A stretch of 64,000 nucleotides of DNA. Source: Microbacterium marinum. GTDB lineage: Bacteria; Actinomycetota; Actinomycetes; Actinomycetales; Microbacteriaceae. Made by a program: the position numbers and the translations under genes. Numbering within the stretch: position 1 is the first letter of the stretch; each line of letters starts with the position of its first letter. This document shows, in pieces, positions 15,635 through 24,767 of the stretch. A model generated the notes under the pieces. It was not told where the DNA came from. It searched no databases and worked only from the letters and a program-made list of their open reading frames with translations. The stretch spans positions 2,976,001-3,040,000 of the forward strand of contig NZ_JACHMD010000001.1 of the NCBI RefSeq assembly GCF_014204835.1. Direction: 5' to 3'.

Positions 15635-18253
15635 ATGGCCATCGACTTCTCAAGACGAACCCTGCTCATCGGCATGGGAGCGGTCGTCACGACATCCGTC
15701 CTCGGCAACTTCGGAGCGCCCATGTCGGCGGCTGCAGCCGCCGACCCTACGACATGGACCGACATCGTCGGCAGGTTCGAGTCCCGGCATGAGCCGTGGT
15801 CGGTGTCATTCGGCCCCGAGTACGGAACCGCAGCAGGTGGATTCGTGCGAGATGAGGAGCGTGCCGCCGAGGGCGCTTTCTCGGGGCGGCTTACGGCGGA
15901 CTTCTCGGAATCCGGACGGTATGTGGCGCTGATCAAGTCACTGGACCACCTGGATATCACGAAGGTCCGATTCAAGGTCACCGCTCGCAATGTCACTCGC
16001 GTCGCCGTCCGACTCGTCAGCGGAGGGCGAGTCCTCAGGCAGGCGTATGCCGCCGTGCAGCCCACGCCCGGAACGTGGGTCGGTGTCGAGATGGACAGGT
16101 GGAACAACATCGTCGGGTTCTCCGACGCGGTCACACTCCAGATCCAAGTCTGGAAGGAGCACCTCGCCAACGCCGCAGACCCGACGGGTGACCTCTGGGT
16201 CGACGACGTGCAGGTCGATCACCTCGTGCAAGAGCAGAGGCCTGCATCCCTCGAGACCTCGGGTCTGCCGGTGCTGCTGGTGGGCGACGCCGACCCGGTT
16301 CCCCTCACGGTGCGGGCCACGTACCCCGACCGCGAAGCGCGTGACGTCACACAGCACTCCAGACTGAGCTCCTCGAACAACGCGGTGATCACGATCGACA
16401 GGTTCGGCACCCTCGCGCCGGTGGCCCCGGGGCGGGCCGAGATCCGCATCGAGCATCTCGGCGTCTCACAGGCGTTCCTTGTCGAGGTCCGCGCGCCGCG
16501 CGAACTGACGCCGATAACGATCCATGACGGCAAGTTCCGGGATCGCGACTCTCCGTTCGGGTTCACCGGCTTCAACTACGATCTGTTCCTTCTCAGCTAT
16601 CCGCGTCGTGCGCTGTGGTCGAGCCTCGATGCCGACATCAGCCTCATGGCCAGCTGGGGACTGGGTGCCATCCGAGTGCCACTCGCCGTGAGCCTGGTGC
16701 AACCGGCGAAGGGCGTCTTCCCCGGCGACGTCGGGTGGGCGGGTGAGTTGCGCAAACGCGGGCTGAACACCGAGTTCATCAAGATGCTTGACCATTTCGT
16801 CGCACGTGCCGGCGAGCACGGCATCCGCGTGATCTTCGACTGGCACCGCTTTCCCACCGACCCCTACGACTACTGGCAGGGAGGCACGCCCGCCGATCGC
16901 GGAACAGGGAAGCCGGGGACGGCCATCTCCTACCTCGCTCCTTCGTCCACGCAGAGCGGTGAACTCGACCTGGCGGATGCTGAGCACCGCACCGTGCTGT
17001 TCGAATCCCTCACGTGGATCGCTTCTCACTACAAGGGGTCACCGAACGTCCTCGGTATCGAGGTCCCGCACAACGAGCCGCACGCGGCATACATGTCGAT
17101 TCAGTCGAACTGGCGGCGACTGACGGAGCAAGCATCCTTGGCGGTGAAGGCGGGCGACCCAGATCGCCTGACCTTCGCGATGCCTCCCGCCTACGGGCAC
17201 GACGTCTCCACCGCGGCGCCGACGTGGCAGTTCTCGAACGTGGTGGACGCGAATGCGCCTCATCACTATCTGCCCAATGCGCCGGTGCCGACGCGCCCCG
17301 ACGCCCCGACGCGCCATTCGCCGTGGCTGGCCCGTGACATCGACGCGACCTTCGCTTACGCCATTCCAGCGCTGTTCGCCCCGTACTCGACGTCGAAGCA
17401 TCCGGTCTACAACGGTGAGGGCGGTCACTATGGCTTCGACTCCTTCCTGCCCGACATGGATCGCGTCCAGGCGGCGGACTACATGATGGAGGCGGGCCTG
17501 GTGCAGTACTACGCAGCGGGTGCCGCCGGGCAGCTGCACTGGAGCCTCTGGCACAACCTCAACGACTTCGTGCCCTTTGAGGATCTGTTCGAAAAGCACT
17601 ATCGCCGTTTCTCGGCCGTATATTCGGCTGGTCCTGTCGACTGGTCTGGCGCCGAGGTCGCATTCATCCAGAATCCCGCAGCAGTGCCGCCCGCTAACGG
17701 GCACAACTTCGCCGTCGTTCCCTTCGTCCGCCGTGCGCTCGACCTGCACCTGCCGATCTGGCATCTGCTGACGGACGACGAGATCATCGAGACGCTGCTC
17801 ACCCAAGTGCCATCCGGACTGGAACAGGTGGAGGGAATGGACGCGGCCTTCGACTACAAGGCGGTCGTCGCGGACCGCCGGAATCTCGACCAGCGCGTGC
17901 GGCAGGTGCTCGAACGGGACGGCTTCGACAGGCCCATCCTCTGGCTGAACGACGCGGAGGCCCTCACCACCAACGCCTTGGGCTCCTTCCTCCGCAAGGC
18001 GGGAGTCGCCGAGGATCGCCGGACGAGCGCGCACCTGCAGCTCGTGTACGGTCCTCAGCACCTCGTGGTCTATCGCCGCAGCGGCGCCGGTGGCAAGAAG
18101 CGCATCTTTCCCCGCGTTCGCCGGGATGGGGTGTTCTCTCTCGTGGATGAGTCCGGCGAGACGCGGTACCGGGGGGATGCGAACACGCTGTGGACCCGCG
18201 GCATCTCCATCGACCTGCCGAAGTGGCGCAGCGCGATCCTGCGGATCGAGTGA
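15635..18253 (+). CDS. Tat-exported multidomain glycoside hydrolase, GH5-like
   Basis: An 872-residue secreted enzyme. The Tat signal SRRTLLIG is followed by a hydrophobic segment and Ala-rich cleavage region near residue 36. Residues about 40-195 look like a carbohydrate-binding beta-sandwich, 210-290 like a bacterial Ig-like (Big2) domain and 300-640 a clan GH-A TIM barrel. The probable acid/base is E481 (HNEPH) and the nucleophile E595 (NGEGGHY). The last 230 residues resemble the flavodoxin-like and beta-rich tail of GH42-type enzymes. The substrate cannot be read from sequence; cellulase/mannanase-like folds are possible. An operator and promoter lie upstream and a long inverted repeat follows the stop. 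GGAGA precedes the ATG. Confidence 0.8.
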   Translation: MAIDFSRRTLLIGMGAVVTTSVLGNFGAPMSAAAAADPTTWTDIVGRFESRHEPWSVSFGPEYGTAAGGFVRDEERAAEGAFSGRLTADFSESGRYVALIKSLDHLDITKVRFKVTARNVTRVAVRLVSGGRVLRQAYAAVQPTPGTWVGVEMDRWNNIVGFSDAVTLQIQVWKEHLANAADPTGDLWVDDVQVDHLVQEQRPASLETSGLPVLLVGDADPVPLTVRATYPDREARDVTQHSRLSSSNNAVITIDRFGTLAPVAPGRAEIRIEHLGVSQAFLVEVRAPRELTPITIHDGKFRDRDSPFGFTGFNYDLFLLSYPRRALWSSLDADISLMASWGLGAIRVPLAVSLVQPAKGVFPGDVGWAGELRKRGLNTEFIKMLDHFVARAGEHGIRVIFDWHRFPTDPYDYWQGGTPADRGTGKPGTAISYLAPSSTQSGELDLADAEHRTVLFESLTWIASHYKGSPNVLGIEVPHNEPHAAYMSIQSNWRRLTEQASLAVKAGDPDRLTFAMPPAYGHDVSTAAPTWQFSNVVDANAPHHYLPNAPVPTRPDAPTRHSPWLARDIDATFAYAIPALFAPYSTSKHPVYNGEGGHYGFDSFLPDMDRVQAADYMMEAGLVQYYAAGAAGQLHWSLWHNLNDFVPFEDLFEKHYRRFSAVYSAGPVDWSGAEVAFIQNPAAVPPANGHNFAVVPFVRRALDLHLPIWHLLTDDEIIETLLTQVPSGLEQVEGMDAAFDYKAVVADRRNLDQRVRQVLERDGFDRPILWLNDAEALTTNALGSFLRKAGVAEDRRTSAHLQLVYGPQHLVVYRRSGAGGKKRIFPRVRRDGVFSLVDESGETRYRGDANTLWTRGISIDLPKWRSAILRIE

Positions 18254-18260
18254 TCGCGAA

Positions 18261-18302
18261 CTGTGGATCCGCGGTTCGATATGCCGAATCGCGGATCCAC
18301 AG
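18261..18302. repeat. 18-bp-arm inverted repeat containing operator copy 2
   Basis: Arms start CTGTGGATCCGCG and end CGCGGATCCACAG, pairing over 18 bp with one G-T wobble around a 6-nt loop. It begins 8 bp after the GH5-like stop and could terminate that transcript, though no T-run follows. Its centre, GTTCGATATGCCGAAT (18274-18289), differs by one base from the site before the IclR gene (25543-25558), so it is probably also the operator for the sugar-acid operon. Confidence 0.7.
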
Positions 18303-18374
18303 ATTGAATCTGGCGAGAAAGCCCACTACGTTGTCCTATTCAAGGAGTCAGCACGGATGCAGCAGGGAGCCGGC

Positions 18375-19469
18375 ATGCGCATCACCAAGGTCGTCACAGC
18401 CGTCGCGCCCTTCACCCGCGGAACGAGCCTGGATGACACCCGCATCTCCACGCCCATGGGAGTGTTCCCCCGCCATGCGGAACGACGGTCGTCATGGCGC
18501 GGCCCCGGCGCCGATCTCATCTGGGTGCTCGTGCGCACGGATGACAGCGAGGTCTGGGGCATCGGACAGTCCCGCGGTGGTCGTGTCACAGAGGCACTGA
18601 TCCTCGAACACCTCGCCGGCCTGCTGCATGGCCGGGATCCACTGGCCATCTCGGAACGAGTGGCCGAGCTGGACCGGGCCACCCAGCCGTATGCTGCCGG
18701 CGGCATCGCCTCGATGGGGATCGCCGCCGTGGAGCTCGCGCTGTGGGACCTTGCCGCACGGGCGGCGGGACTCCCGCTCGTGCGCCTGCTGGGCGGATCG
18801 GAATCGGATGTTCCCTATTACCTCACGGTCCCGGATCACTCGCTGTTCGACGTCCTCGAGCCCGAGCTGATCGCCAGGGCTCGAACCGTGAAGATCCCCG
18901 CCCGGTTCGGCCCGGCCGACGGCCGGTCGGCGATCACGCGCGTGATCGCCGACCTCGAGGCCACGCGCGAGCGCGTCCCTGAGCATGTGCCGCTCTCCAT
19001 CGACTGCTTCATGTCGTGGGATGCCGAGTTCGCCAGGCGTGTCGTCCACTGTGCCTCGGATCTCGGTCTGGACTGGATCGAGGAGCCACTGCACCCGCTC
19101 GACGTCGACGGGCATCGGATGCTGCGGACGACGTTGCCGGCGCGAGTGGCGTCAGGCGAGCATGTCTTCACACTGCGCGAAGGGCGTCGCCTGGTGGAGG
19201 CGGGTTGCGTGGATGTCGCGCAGTTCGACGTCACGTGGTGCGGAGGACTCGAAGTCGCCCGGACTCTGGGTCGGCAGGCCGTCGACGCGGGGATGCTGTT
19301 CGCACCGCACGCTGCAGGCCTGCAGCCCTGGGCTACGCACCTGGTGAACGCGTTCGGGCCCGGTGCATGGCTCGAGGTGCTCGTCGGTGTCGATGGCACT
19401 GCAGAGGTGCCCACGGTCCGCGACGGTCCGGGCGTCGGGATCGACCCCGCGCAGGTCGGCCTCGCATGA
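18375..19469 (+). CDS. Enolase-superfamily sugar-acid dehydratase, L-rhamnonate-dehydratase-like
   Basis: A 364-residue mandelate-racemase-type enolase that would dehydrate a sugar acid to a 2-keto-3-deoxy acid. Magnesium ligands are D210 (SIDCFMSWD), E236 (WIEEPL) and E262 (SGEHVF). H312 in APHAAG is the general base, and K173 lies on the earlier strand. The DCFMSWD and GEH blocks resemble L-rhamnonate dehydratase more than other groups; the precise substrate (rhamnonate, fuconate or a related acid) is inference. A start at 18357 with AGGAG 10 nt upstream is also possible; MRITKV at 18375 is the usual family beginning and has GGGAG upstream. The stop overlaps the next start (ATGA). Confidence 0.85.
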   Translation: MRITKVVTAVAPFTRGTSLDDTRISTPMGVFPRHAERRSSWRGPGADLIWVLVRTDDSEVWGIGQSRGGRVTEALILEHLAGLLHGRDPLAISERVAELDRATQPYAAGGIASMGIAAVELALWDLAARAAGLPLVRLLGGSESDVPYYLTVPDHSLFDVLEPELIARARTVKIPARFGPADGRSAITRVIADLEATRERVPEHVPLSIDCFMSWDAEFARRVVHCASDLGLDWIEEPLHPLDVDGHRMLRTTLPARVASGEHVFTLREGRRLVEAGCVDVAQFDVTWCGGLEVARTLGRQAVDAGMLFAPHAAGLQPWATHLVNAFGPGAWLEVLVGVDGTAEVPTVRDGPGVGIDPAQVGLA

Positions 19470-20278
19470 TCATCGACTCCCACTGCCACGCCTGGCGCAC
19501 CTGGCCCTACGAACCCGCTGTGGCCCAGCCGGAGGAGCACGCGTCGCTGCAGCGCGCGTGGCGAGAACTGGTGTCGTGGGGCGTCTCGTCAGCACTCGTC
19601 GTCGCGGCGCGGTTGACCGGCAACAGCGACAACAACGAATGGCTCACCGCTCAGGCCCCGGCGTTCGACGGGGTGTTCGCCATCGCGGCGGATTGGGACT
19701 CGCGCTGGCTCCCCACCTACCACGCTCCGGACGCGGACGCCCGTCTCGGCGCGATCCTGCGGGAGATGCGCCCGCAGGCGGTCGCGCACTACCTCGGTGA
19801 CGCCGACGACGGCTGGTTCGGTGAGCCCGCGACCGACGTCGCGCTCGCTCTGCTCGCTGAGCACGCCACTCCGCTCAGTCTTCACGCGCCACCGGGCTGG
19901 CGCGATGCCGTCATCGGCGCCGCGCGCCGACACCCCGGGTTGCCGATCGTCCTGCACCATCTCGCATTCAGCGGCCATGACGACGTCGACGACCTGCGGG
20001 CGCTTGCGGCCTGCGACAACGTCTACGTCAAGGCATCCGGCGCGTACTACGCATCCGCTGCCGATTCCGCACGGACGCTGGCGGCGCGAACCCGCGCCGC
20101 CGTCGACCTGTTCGGTCCGCTGCGCGTGCTGTGGGGGTCGGATCACCCCGTCGCGCAGCGGCGCGGCTTCGATCCGCGTGTCCATCTCGAGGCGGTCGCA
20201 GCCGTGCTCGACCCCGCCGAGCAGCGCGCCGTCCTCGGCGACAACGCGCGCCGCCTCTTCTTCGAGGAGCCCGAATGA
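19466..20278 (+). CDS. Amidohydrolase-2 family lactonase-like hydrolase
   Basis: A 270-residue metal-dependent hydrolase of the COG3618/amidohydrolase-2 group. Metal and catalytic residues are H6 and H8 (DSHCHAW), H140, H164/H165 (VLHHLAF) and D226 (WGSDHP). Relatives next to acid-sugar dehydratases open sugar lactones such as L-fucono- or L-rhamnonolactone, and that role fits here between a dehydratase and dehydrogenases. ATG 19466 overlaps the upstream stop and its stop overlaps the next start, so the operon is tightly coupled. A decarboxylase-type activity is the main alternative. Confidence 0.82.
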   Translation: MIIDSHCHAWRTWPYEPAVAQPEEHASLQRAWRELVSWGVSSALVVAARLTGNSDNNEWLTAQAPAFDGVFAIAADWDSRWLPTYHAPDADARLGAILREMRPQAVAHYLGDADDGWFGEPATDVALALLAEHATPLSLHAPPGWRDAVIGAARRHPGLPIVLHHLAFSGHDDVDDLRALAACDNVYVKASGAYYASAADSARTLAARTRAAVDLFGPLRVLWGSDHPVAQRRGFDPRVHLEAVAAVLDPAEQRAVLGDNARRLFFEEPE

Positions 20279-21303
20279 TCCGTCGTATCGCTGTCCTGGG
20301 CGCGGGCGAGTGGGCGCAGGCGCACCATCTTCCTGCCCTGGCGGCTCACCCGGATGTGGCACTGGCACGCATCGTGGATATCGACGGCGAGCGCGCAGCC
20401 CAGGCCGCCGCACGCTTCGACGCGGCATCGTGGTCAACATCTCCCGACATGTCCGACGTCGACGCGGTGGTCATCGCCACCCCGCACGCCACGCATGCCG
20501 AGCTGACGACTGCGTATCTCGAGCGGGGCATCGCCGTCCTCGTCGAGAAGCCCCTCGCGACCCGGGTCGACGATGCCTTCGCTCTCGTCGCGACAGCGGA
20601 ACGCACCGGAGTCCCCCTGCTGGTCGGCTACACCGCGCAGTTCAGCAACGCGGCGGCCCGGGTGCGGGAGTGGTTCCACGAGGGGCTGATCGGTGAGCTG
20701 CTCCACGTCGCCATCGAGTTCAGCTCCCGTGCCGGCCGACTGTACCGCGCGCACGCGGAAGACTCACGATCCGCCTACTCGGCCGAGAACGGCGGTCAGG
20801 CGGCGACGCAGCTGTCGCACGCCGTCGCCGCCGCGCTGTCGTCGCTCGGCCAGGAGGCGACGCGGGTCGCCGGGATCGTGGCGAACCGAGGCACCGCGGT
20901 CGATGTCGACGACGCCTTCGTCTTCGCGCTGAGCGGCGGCGCGAAGGGGGCGGGGACGTCCACGGGTGCCCTGGCCGACGGGGCCGCGTTGCGTCAGGTC
21001 GTGCGTTACATCGGCGATCAGGGATCGATCAGCCACGATCTGCTGTGGGGCCGAGCGACCCTTTCGACCGAAGGCGGCATGCGCTGCGCCGCGCCATCGC
21101 ATCACGAAGCCCCGTACCCGGCTGCAGGCCCCGTGTCCACGCTCGTGAGCATCCTCGGGGGTGGACCCAACCCGTCCCCGGTCCGTCCCGCGGCAGCCAC
21201 GGTCGCCTTCATCGACGCGCTGCAGACGGCGGCGCGCACCGGTCGACTCGAATCCGTCCGTCCACTGCCCGCGCCAATGAGCCGCGACAAGGGAGATCAT
21301 TGA
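20275..21303 (+). CDS. Gfo/Idh/MocA family dehydrogenase
   Basis: A 342-residue NAD(P)-dependent dehydrogenase. The Rossmann motif VLGAGEWAQAHHLP is at residues 6-19, and VEKPLAT near residue 93 is the family EKP motif. The C-terminal half is the substrate domain with QLSHAVAAAL near residue 180. In this operon it may oxidise the free sugar to its lactone, or the 2-keto-3-deoxy acid to the diketo acid; which step cannot be told from sequence. It is joined to its neighbours by 4-bp and 1-bp start/stop overlaps. Confidence 0.88.
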   Translation: MIRRIAVLGAGEWAQAHHLPALAAHPDVALARIVDIDGERAAQAAARFDAASWSTSPDMSDVDAVVIATPHATHAELTTAYLERGIAVLVEKPLATRVDDAFALVATAERTGVPLLVGYTAQFSNAAARVREWFHEGLIGELLHVAIEFSSRAGRLYRAHAEDSRSAYSAENGGQAATQLSHAVAAALSSLGQEATRVAGIVANRGTAVDVDDAFVFALSGGAKGAGTSTGALADGAALRQVVRYIGDQGSISHDLLWGRATLSTEGGMRCAAPSHHEAPYPAAGPVSTLVSILGGGPNPSPVRPAAATVAFIDALQTAARTGRLESVRPLPAPMSRDKGDH

Positions 21304-22157
21304 TGAAACTGCTACGACTGGGTCCGGTGGGGCGCGAGATCCCCGCAGTCGAGGACGACGAGGGTCGTGTCTTCGACGCGCGTGACATCACGGATGACAT
21401 CGACGGCGACTTCCTCGCATCCGACGGCATCAGCAGAGTCCGAGCAGCACTCGACGCCCGCACCCTGCCCGAGCTCGACCACGCCGCGCTGCGCCGCGGA
21501 GCGCCGATCGCCCGGCCGACCGCCGTCGTGTGCGTCGGTCAGAACTACGCCGCGCACGCGGCCGAGTCCGGCGACAGTCCACCCGAAGTGCCCATCATCT
21601 TCTTCAAGCACCCGAACACCGTCATCGGGCCGGACGACGATGTCGAACTGCCCACGGGCGCCGCGAAGCTGGACTGGGAGGTGGAACTGGGCGTCGTCAT
21701 CGGGCGACCGGCACACCGTCTCGCCTCTGCCGCGGAGGCTCTCTCGGTGATCGCGGGGCTGGTGGTGAGCCACGACGTGAGCGAGAGGGCGTGGCAGGTC
21801 GCCGAATCGGGTGGCCAATGGAGCAAGGGCAAGTGCGCACCCACGTTCAACCCGCTCGGGCCCTACCTCGTGCCACTCGAGGACTCACCCGCGCTCGATG
21901 CCCTCACGCTGTGGTCGCGTGTGAACGGCGAATCGCGTCAGCACTCGTCGACCGCAGACATGATCTTCGATGTCCCGCATCTGATCCACCACCTCTCGCA
22001 GTACATGCGTCTGGAGCCCGGCGACCTCATCAACACCGGAACGCCGCAGGGAGTCGCATTGTCGGGCCGCTTCGCGTACCTCCGCACCGGAGATGTCGTC
22101 GAACTCGGCATCGATGGGCTCGGGTCTCAGCGGCAGGAGATCGTCGCCGAGCGATGA
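21303..22157 (+). CDS. FAH-family hydrolase, 2,4-diketo-3-deoxy acid hydrolase-like
   Basis: A 284-residue fumarylacetoacetate-hydrolase fold protein. VGQNYAAHAAESG near residues 78-90 carries the conserved His and Glu, and DWEVELGVVIG near residues 124-134 supplies the metal-binding glutamates. NTGTPQGVALS near the C-terminus is diagnostic of the family. Members next to fuconate or rhamnonate dehydratases split 2,4-diketo-3-deoxy acids into pyruvate and lactate, which fits this operon. ATG 21303 shares one base with the previous stop. It is the last gene of the four-gene operon. Confidence 0.9.
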   Translation: MKLLRLGPVGREIPAVEDDEGRVFDARDITDDIDGDFLASDGISRVRAALDARTLPELDHAALRRGAPIARPTAVVCVGQNYAAHAAESGDSPPEVPIIFFKHPNTVIGPDDDVELPTGAAKLDWEVELGVVIGRPAHRLASAAEALSVIAGLVVSHDVSERAWQVAESGGQWSKGKCAPTFNPLGPYLVPLEDSPALDALTLWSRVNGESRQHSSTADMIFDVPHLIHHLSQYMRLEPGDLINTGTPQGVALSGRFAYLRTGDVVELGIDGLGSQRQEIVAER

Positions 22158-22229
22158 GCGCTGCCGCCGGTGCCGAGGCTGACCACCCCGGCACCGGGCC
22201 GGTGCGCGCATTCGAGCCGGACCGCGTGC

Positions 22230-22246
22230 CCGGTGATCAGCACCGG
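22230..22246. terminator. Possible small hairpin between convergent genes
   Basis: CCGGTG and CACCGG can pair around a 5-nt loop in the 108-bp gap between the FAH gene and the convergent glycosidase-like gene. The stem is short and no T-run follows, so this is a weak terminator candidate. Confidence 0.25.
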
Positions 22247-22265
22247 CGACCGTGTGCGCGGCAGC

Positions 22266-24767
22266 TCACTCCTGCCAGGCCACGCTGAGGTGGCCGGAGA
22301 CCTGGCGGATCTCGATTCGGTCCGTGCCGTCGACCCGCAACACGAAAGCATCCGGTGACAGCGGCGTCTCCACGCGCGCTCCCGCGGCGGAACCCGGGGG
22401 CAGAGCGATGATCACGCGCGCGTTCGTCAGTCCCTCGACGCGCAGGCCGCGCGTGCGGTCCGCCGGGAACGGGGCGATCTCGCGGCAGCGCATCATCCCC
22501 GAAGCCTCCTGGGTGACGAACACGCGACACTCGGCGTGAACGGACTTCGCGAGCTGATACGTCGCCACCCCGTCTTCGTACCACGCCTCGGCATGGGTCA
22601 GCAGCGGCGCTCCGTCCGCGAGCGACAAGCGCAGCCGCACAGTCGTATCCGGCACGTACCCGCTCAGCCAGTGGGCCCCGGCATGACGACGGATGCCGAG
22701 GACAGCACGCGCGGCGTCCGCCGAGCGGAGCTCGTGCGCGACCGAGACGCCGAGCGTCGCCACGGCATCGCGCAGCAGCGCCGCGCTGTCGTCGAAGCGT
22801 GCGCGGTCGACGAGCACGCGGTGGCGCACGCCGCGCTCATCGGCCTCGGAGTAGTCGAACGGCGCCGAGCCGCGCACCCAGATCGCCGCCCCCGGCGCTC
22901 CAGTGCCCTCGTCACCGCCGTGCACGGTCGCGTACGGCGCCTCGGTCCCGGCAGGCATGCGCACCCGGGCCAGCAGCCGAACGCCGTCGACCGGATGAAC
23001 GAGATCGATCGGCCCGTCGGACAGCAGAGCGTTGTGCCGCAGCATCCCGCGGCGCCCGCCCGGCAGACGGTCGCCGACGAGGTCGGTGACCAGCGCGAGG
23101 TCGCCCTCGACGACCGCCGCGGCATCGCCCGCATCCGCCCGGTCCAGCCCGAGCAGCCCGAGCGCCTCCTCGGACACCCCACGCAGCGATCCGTAGACGA
23201 CGACGTCACCGCCACCATCCCGGTGTGCGTGCAGCGCGGCGACGACGTGCGCGGTGAGCGCGCCCGCGGGCACGATGAGGATGCTGCTCGCGAGCGCACC
23301 CGACCTCTGCGCGCCGGCGACCTCATCGGTGCTGACGACCGTGTTCAGCGGCAGTCCCGCGGTGATCGCCGCGGACAGGTACCAGTCCTCCGCGTACGGC
23401 CGCGCGATCGTCTCGGGGTCGGCGGCCATGGCCTCGTGGTACTCCCGGAACGGATACACCCAGACCAGCGGGCCGGCCGCGTCGGGCCGGGTCTCGAGGT
23501 CGATGGCGATCGCGGTGCCCACCTCACGCGCGCACCGCTCGTCGAGCACGCCATGCGCGGTGTCGATCGAGAGGATGTTCACCTCGCGGGGCGGCTGGAT
23601 CATGCCGTCGCCGGTCACCCGGGCGACGCTCAGCGGCAGGTGGATGTCGAAGGTCTCGCGGTGATAGAAGTCCCACCACGGCTGCTGCCAGAACCACGGG
23701 TCGTTGGCGTAGAAGCGGAACCGGTACCCCTCTGAGCCCCTCGGCAGCATCGCGATGCGCGACAGGTACCCGCAGATCTCGATGCCGAAGTCCTCGTTCA
23801 GCGGACCCCACGGTGAGTTCGGAGGCGGACCGGCGATGTGGCCGCGCTCGTAGATCTCCAGGGCAGGCACACTGTCGGCTCCGATGTCGATGCCGGCGCT
23901 CTGATTCGTGCCGCGCACCTCGATGGGCACGGACAGCTCGCGGCGCAGGTCGTCCCAGAACTCCAGCGCCCGCGCCCGCAGGCCAGCCGTGCGGTCGGTG
24001 TGGAACTCCGCCCCGTCGAACGATTCGCCCAGCTCCGACCAGGCGTAGCCGCTGAAGCCGAAGCCGTTCGACAGCCACAGGTAGTCGAAGCCCATCGCTG
24101 CGAGGTAGTCCTCGGCCTGCCGCCCGAGAAACTCGCCGAAGCGGGTGCCGGCGGGGATGCCGTCGGGGTACGCGGCATAGTGATGGTCGTCGCCGTCGAG
24201 CACCGAGAAATGGCGCACCATCTCGATGATCGGCCCGATACCGACATCGGCGCCGCGGGCGAGGATCTCAGGATGCCGGCGGAACTTGAACGCCGAGGCC
24301 GCGAACTCCGGCCCGGGGTCGAAGGTGGCGCCGACGCGGGTCGGGATGCCGCGGCGCTCGCCGGTCTCGCGGATGATCCGCACGAGCGAGCGGATGCGGT
24401 CGTAGTCGAGCGCGGGCGGATCGTCGCGGTAGCGCACCGCCACCCGCTCGGGCTCCTTGTGCTCGCCGTAGGGCTCGGCGTCAACGTTGTTGAAGCCGAT
24501 GGTGTCGGCCCATACGACGGGCGCGTCGAGGTCGCCCGCCCAGTCGAGGATCTCGCTGCCGTCCGAGATCCACAGCAGCAGCGAGCACTCGGCGGCGGTG
24601 GCCAGCAGCGTGCTCCACTGCGTGAACATCTCCTCGACGCCGGCGCGCAGCGAGGCGTCGTCGAAGGCGTCGAAGGGCTTGAGTGAGGTCTCGAGGGTGA
24701 CGGTCGCCAGCTCCGACGCGAGACGTCGCGCGCGGGCCGGAATGCGCTCAGGACTGCGAGATGTCAT
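22266..24767 (-). CDS. Uncharacterised glycosidase-like protein
   Basis: An 833-residue protein that I cannot place in a named family. The order of parts is readable. Residues about 10-430 look like a TIM barrel, with LETSLKPF near the start and strand-like blocks ADVGIGPIIEM, FDYLWLSNGFGF and IEVRGTNQSAGID. Residues about 470-630 resemble the flavodoxin-like trimerisation domain of GH42 beta-galactosidases (SSILIVPAGALTAHVVAAL..GGDVVVYGSL). The last 130 residues are strand-rich. There is no signal peptide, so it is cytoplasmic. It probably hydrolyses an imported oligosaccharide. Its ATG lies inside the end of the IclR gene (20-bp overlap), so the two form an operon divergent from the transporter operon. 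Confidence 0.75.
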   Translation of the reverse strand: MTSRSPERIPARARRLASELATVTLETSLKPFDAFDDASLRAGVEEMFTQWSTLLATAAECSLLLWISDGSEILDWAGDLDAPVVWADTIGFNNVDAEPYGEHKEPERVAVRYRDDPPALDYDRIRSLVRIIRETGERRGIPTRVGATFDPGPEFAASAFKFRRHPEILARGADVGIGPIIEMVRHFSVLDGDDHHYAAYPDGIPAGTRFGEFLGRQAEDYLAAMGFDYLWLSNGFGFSGYAWSELGESFDGAEFHTDRTAGLRARALEFWDDLRRELSVPIEVRGTNQSAGIDIGADSVPALEIYERGHIAGPPPNSPWGPLNEDFGIEICGYLSRIAMLPRGSEGYRFRFYANDPWFWQQPWWDFYHRETFDIHLPLSVARVTGDGMIQPPREVNILSIDTAHGVLDERCAREVGTAIAIDLETRPDAAGPLVWVYPFREYHEAMAADPETIARPYAEDWYLSAAITAGLPLNTVVSTDEVAGAQRSGALASSILIVPAGALTAHVVAALHAHRDGGGDVVVYGSLRGVSEEALGLLGLDRADAGDAAAVVEGDLALVTDLVGDRLPGGRRGMLRHNALLSDGPIDLVHPVDGVRLLARVRMPAGTEAPYATVHGGDEGTGAPGAAIWVRGSAPFDYSEADERGVRHRVLVDRARFDDSAALLRDAVATLGVSVAHELRSADAARAVLGIRRHAGAHWLSGYVPDTTVRLRLSLADGAPLLTHAEAWYEDGVATYQLAKSVHAECRVFVTQEASGMMRCREIAPFPADRTRGLRVEGLTNARVIIALPPGSAAGARVETPLSPDAFVLRVDGTDRIEIRQVSGHLSVAWQE

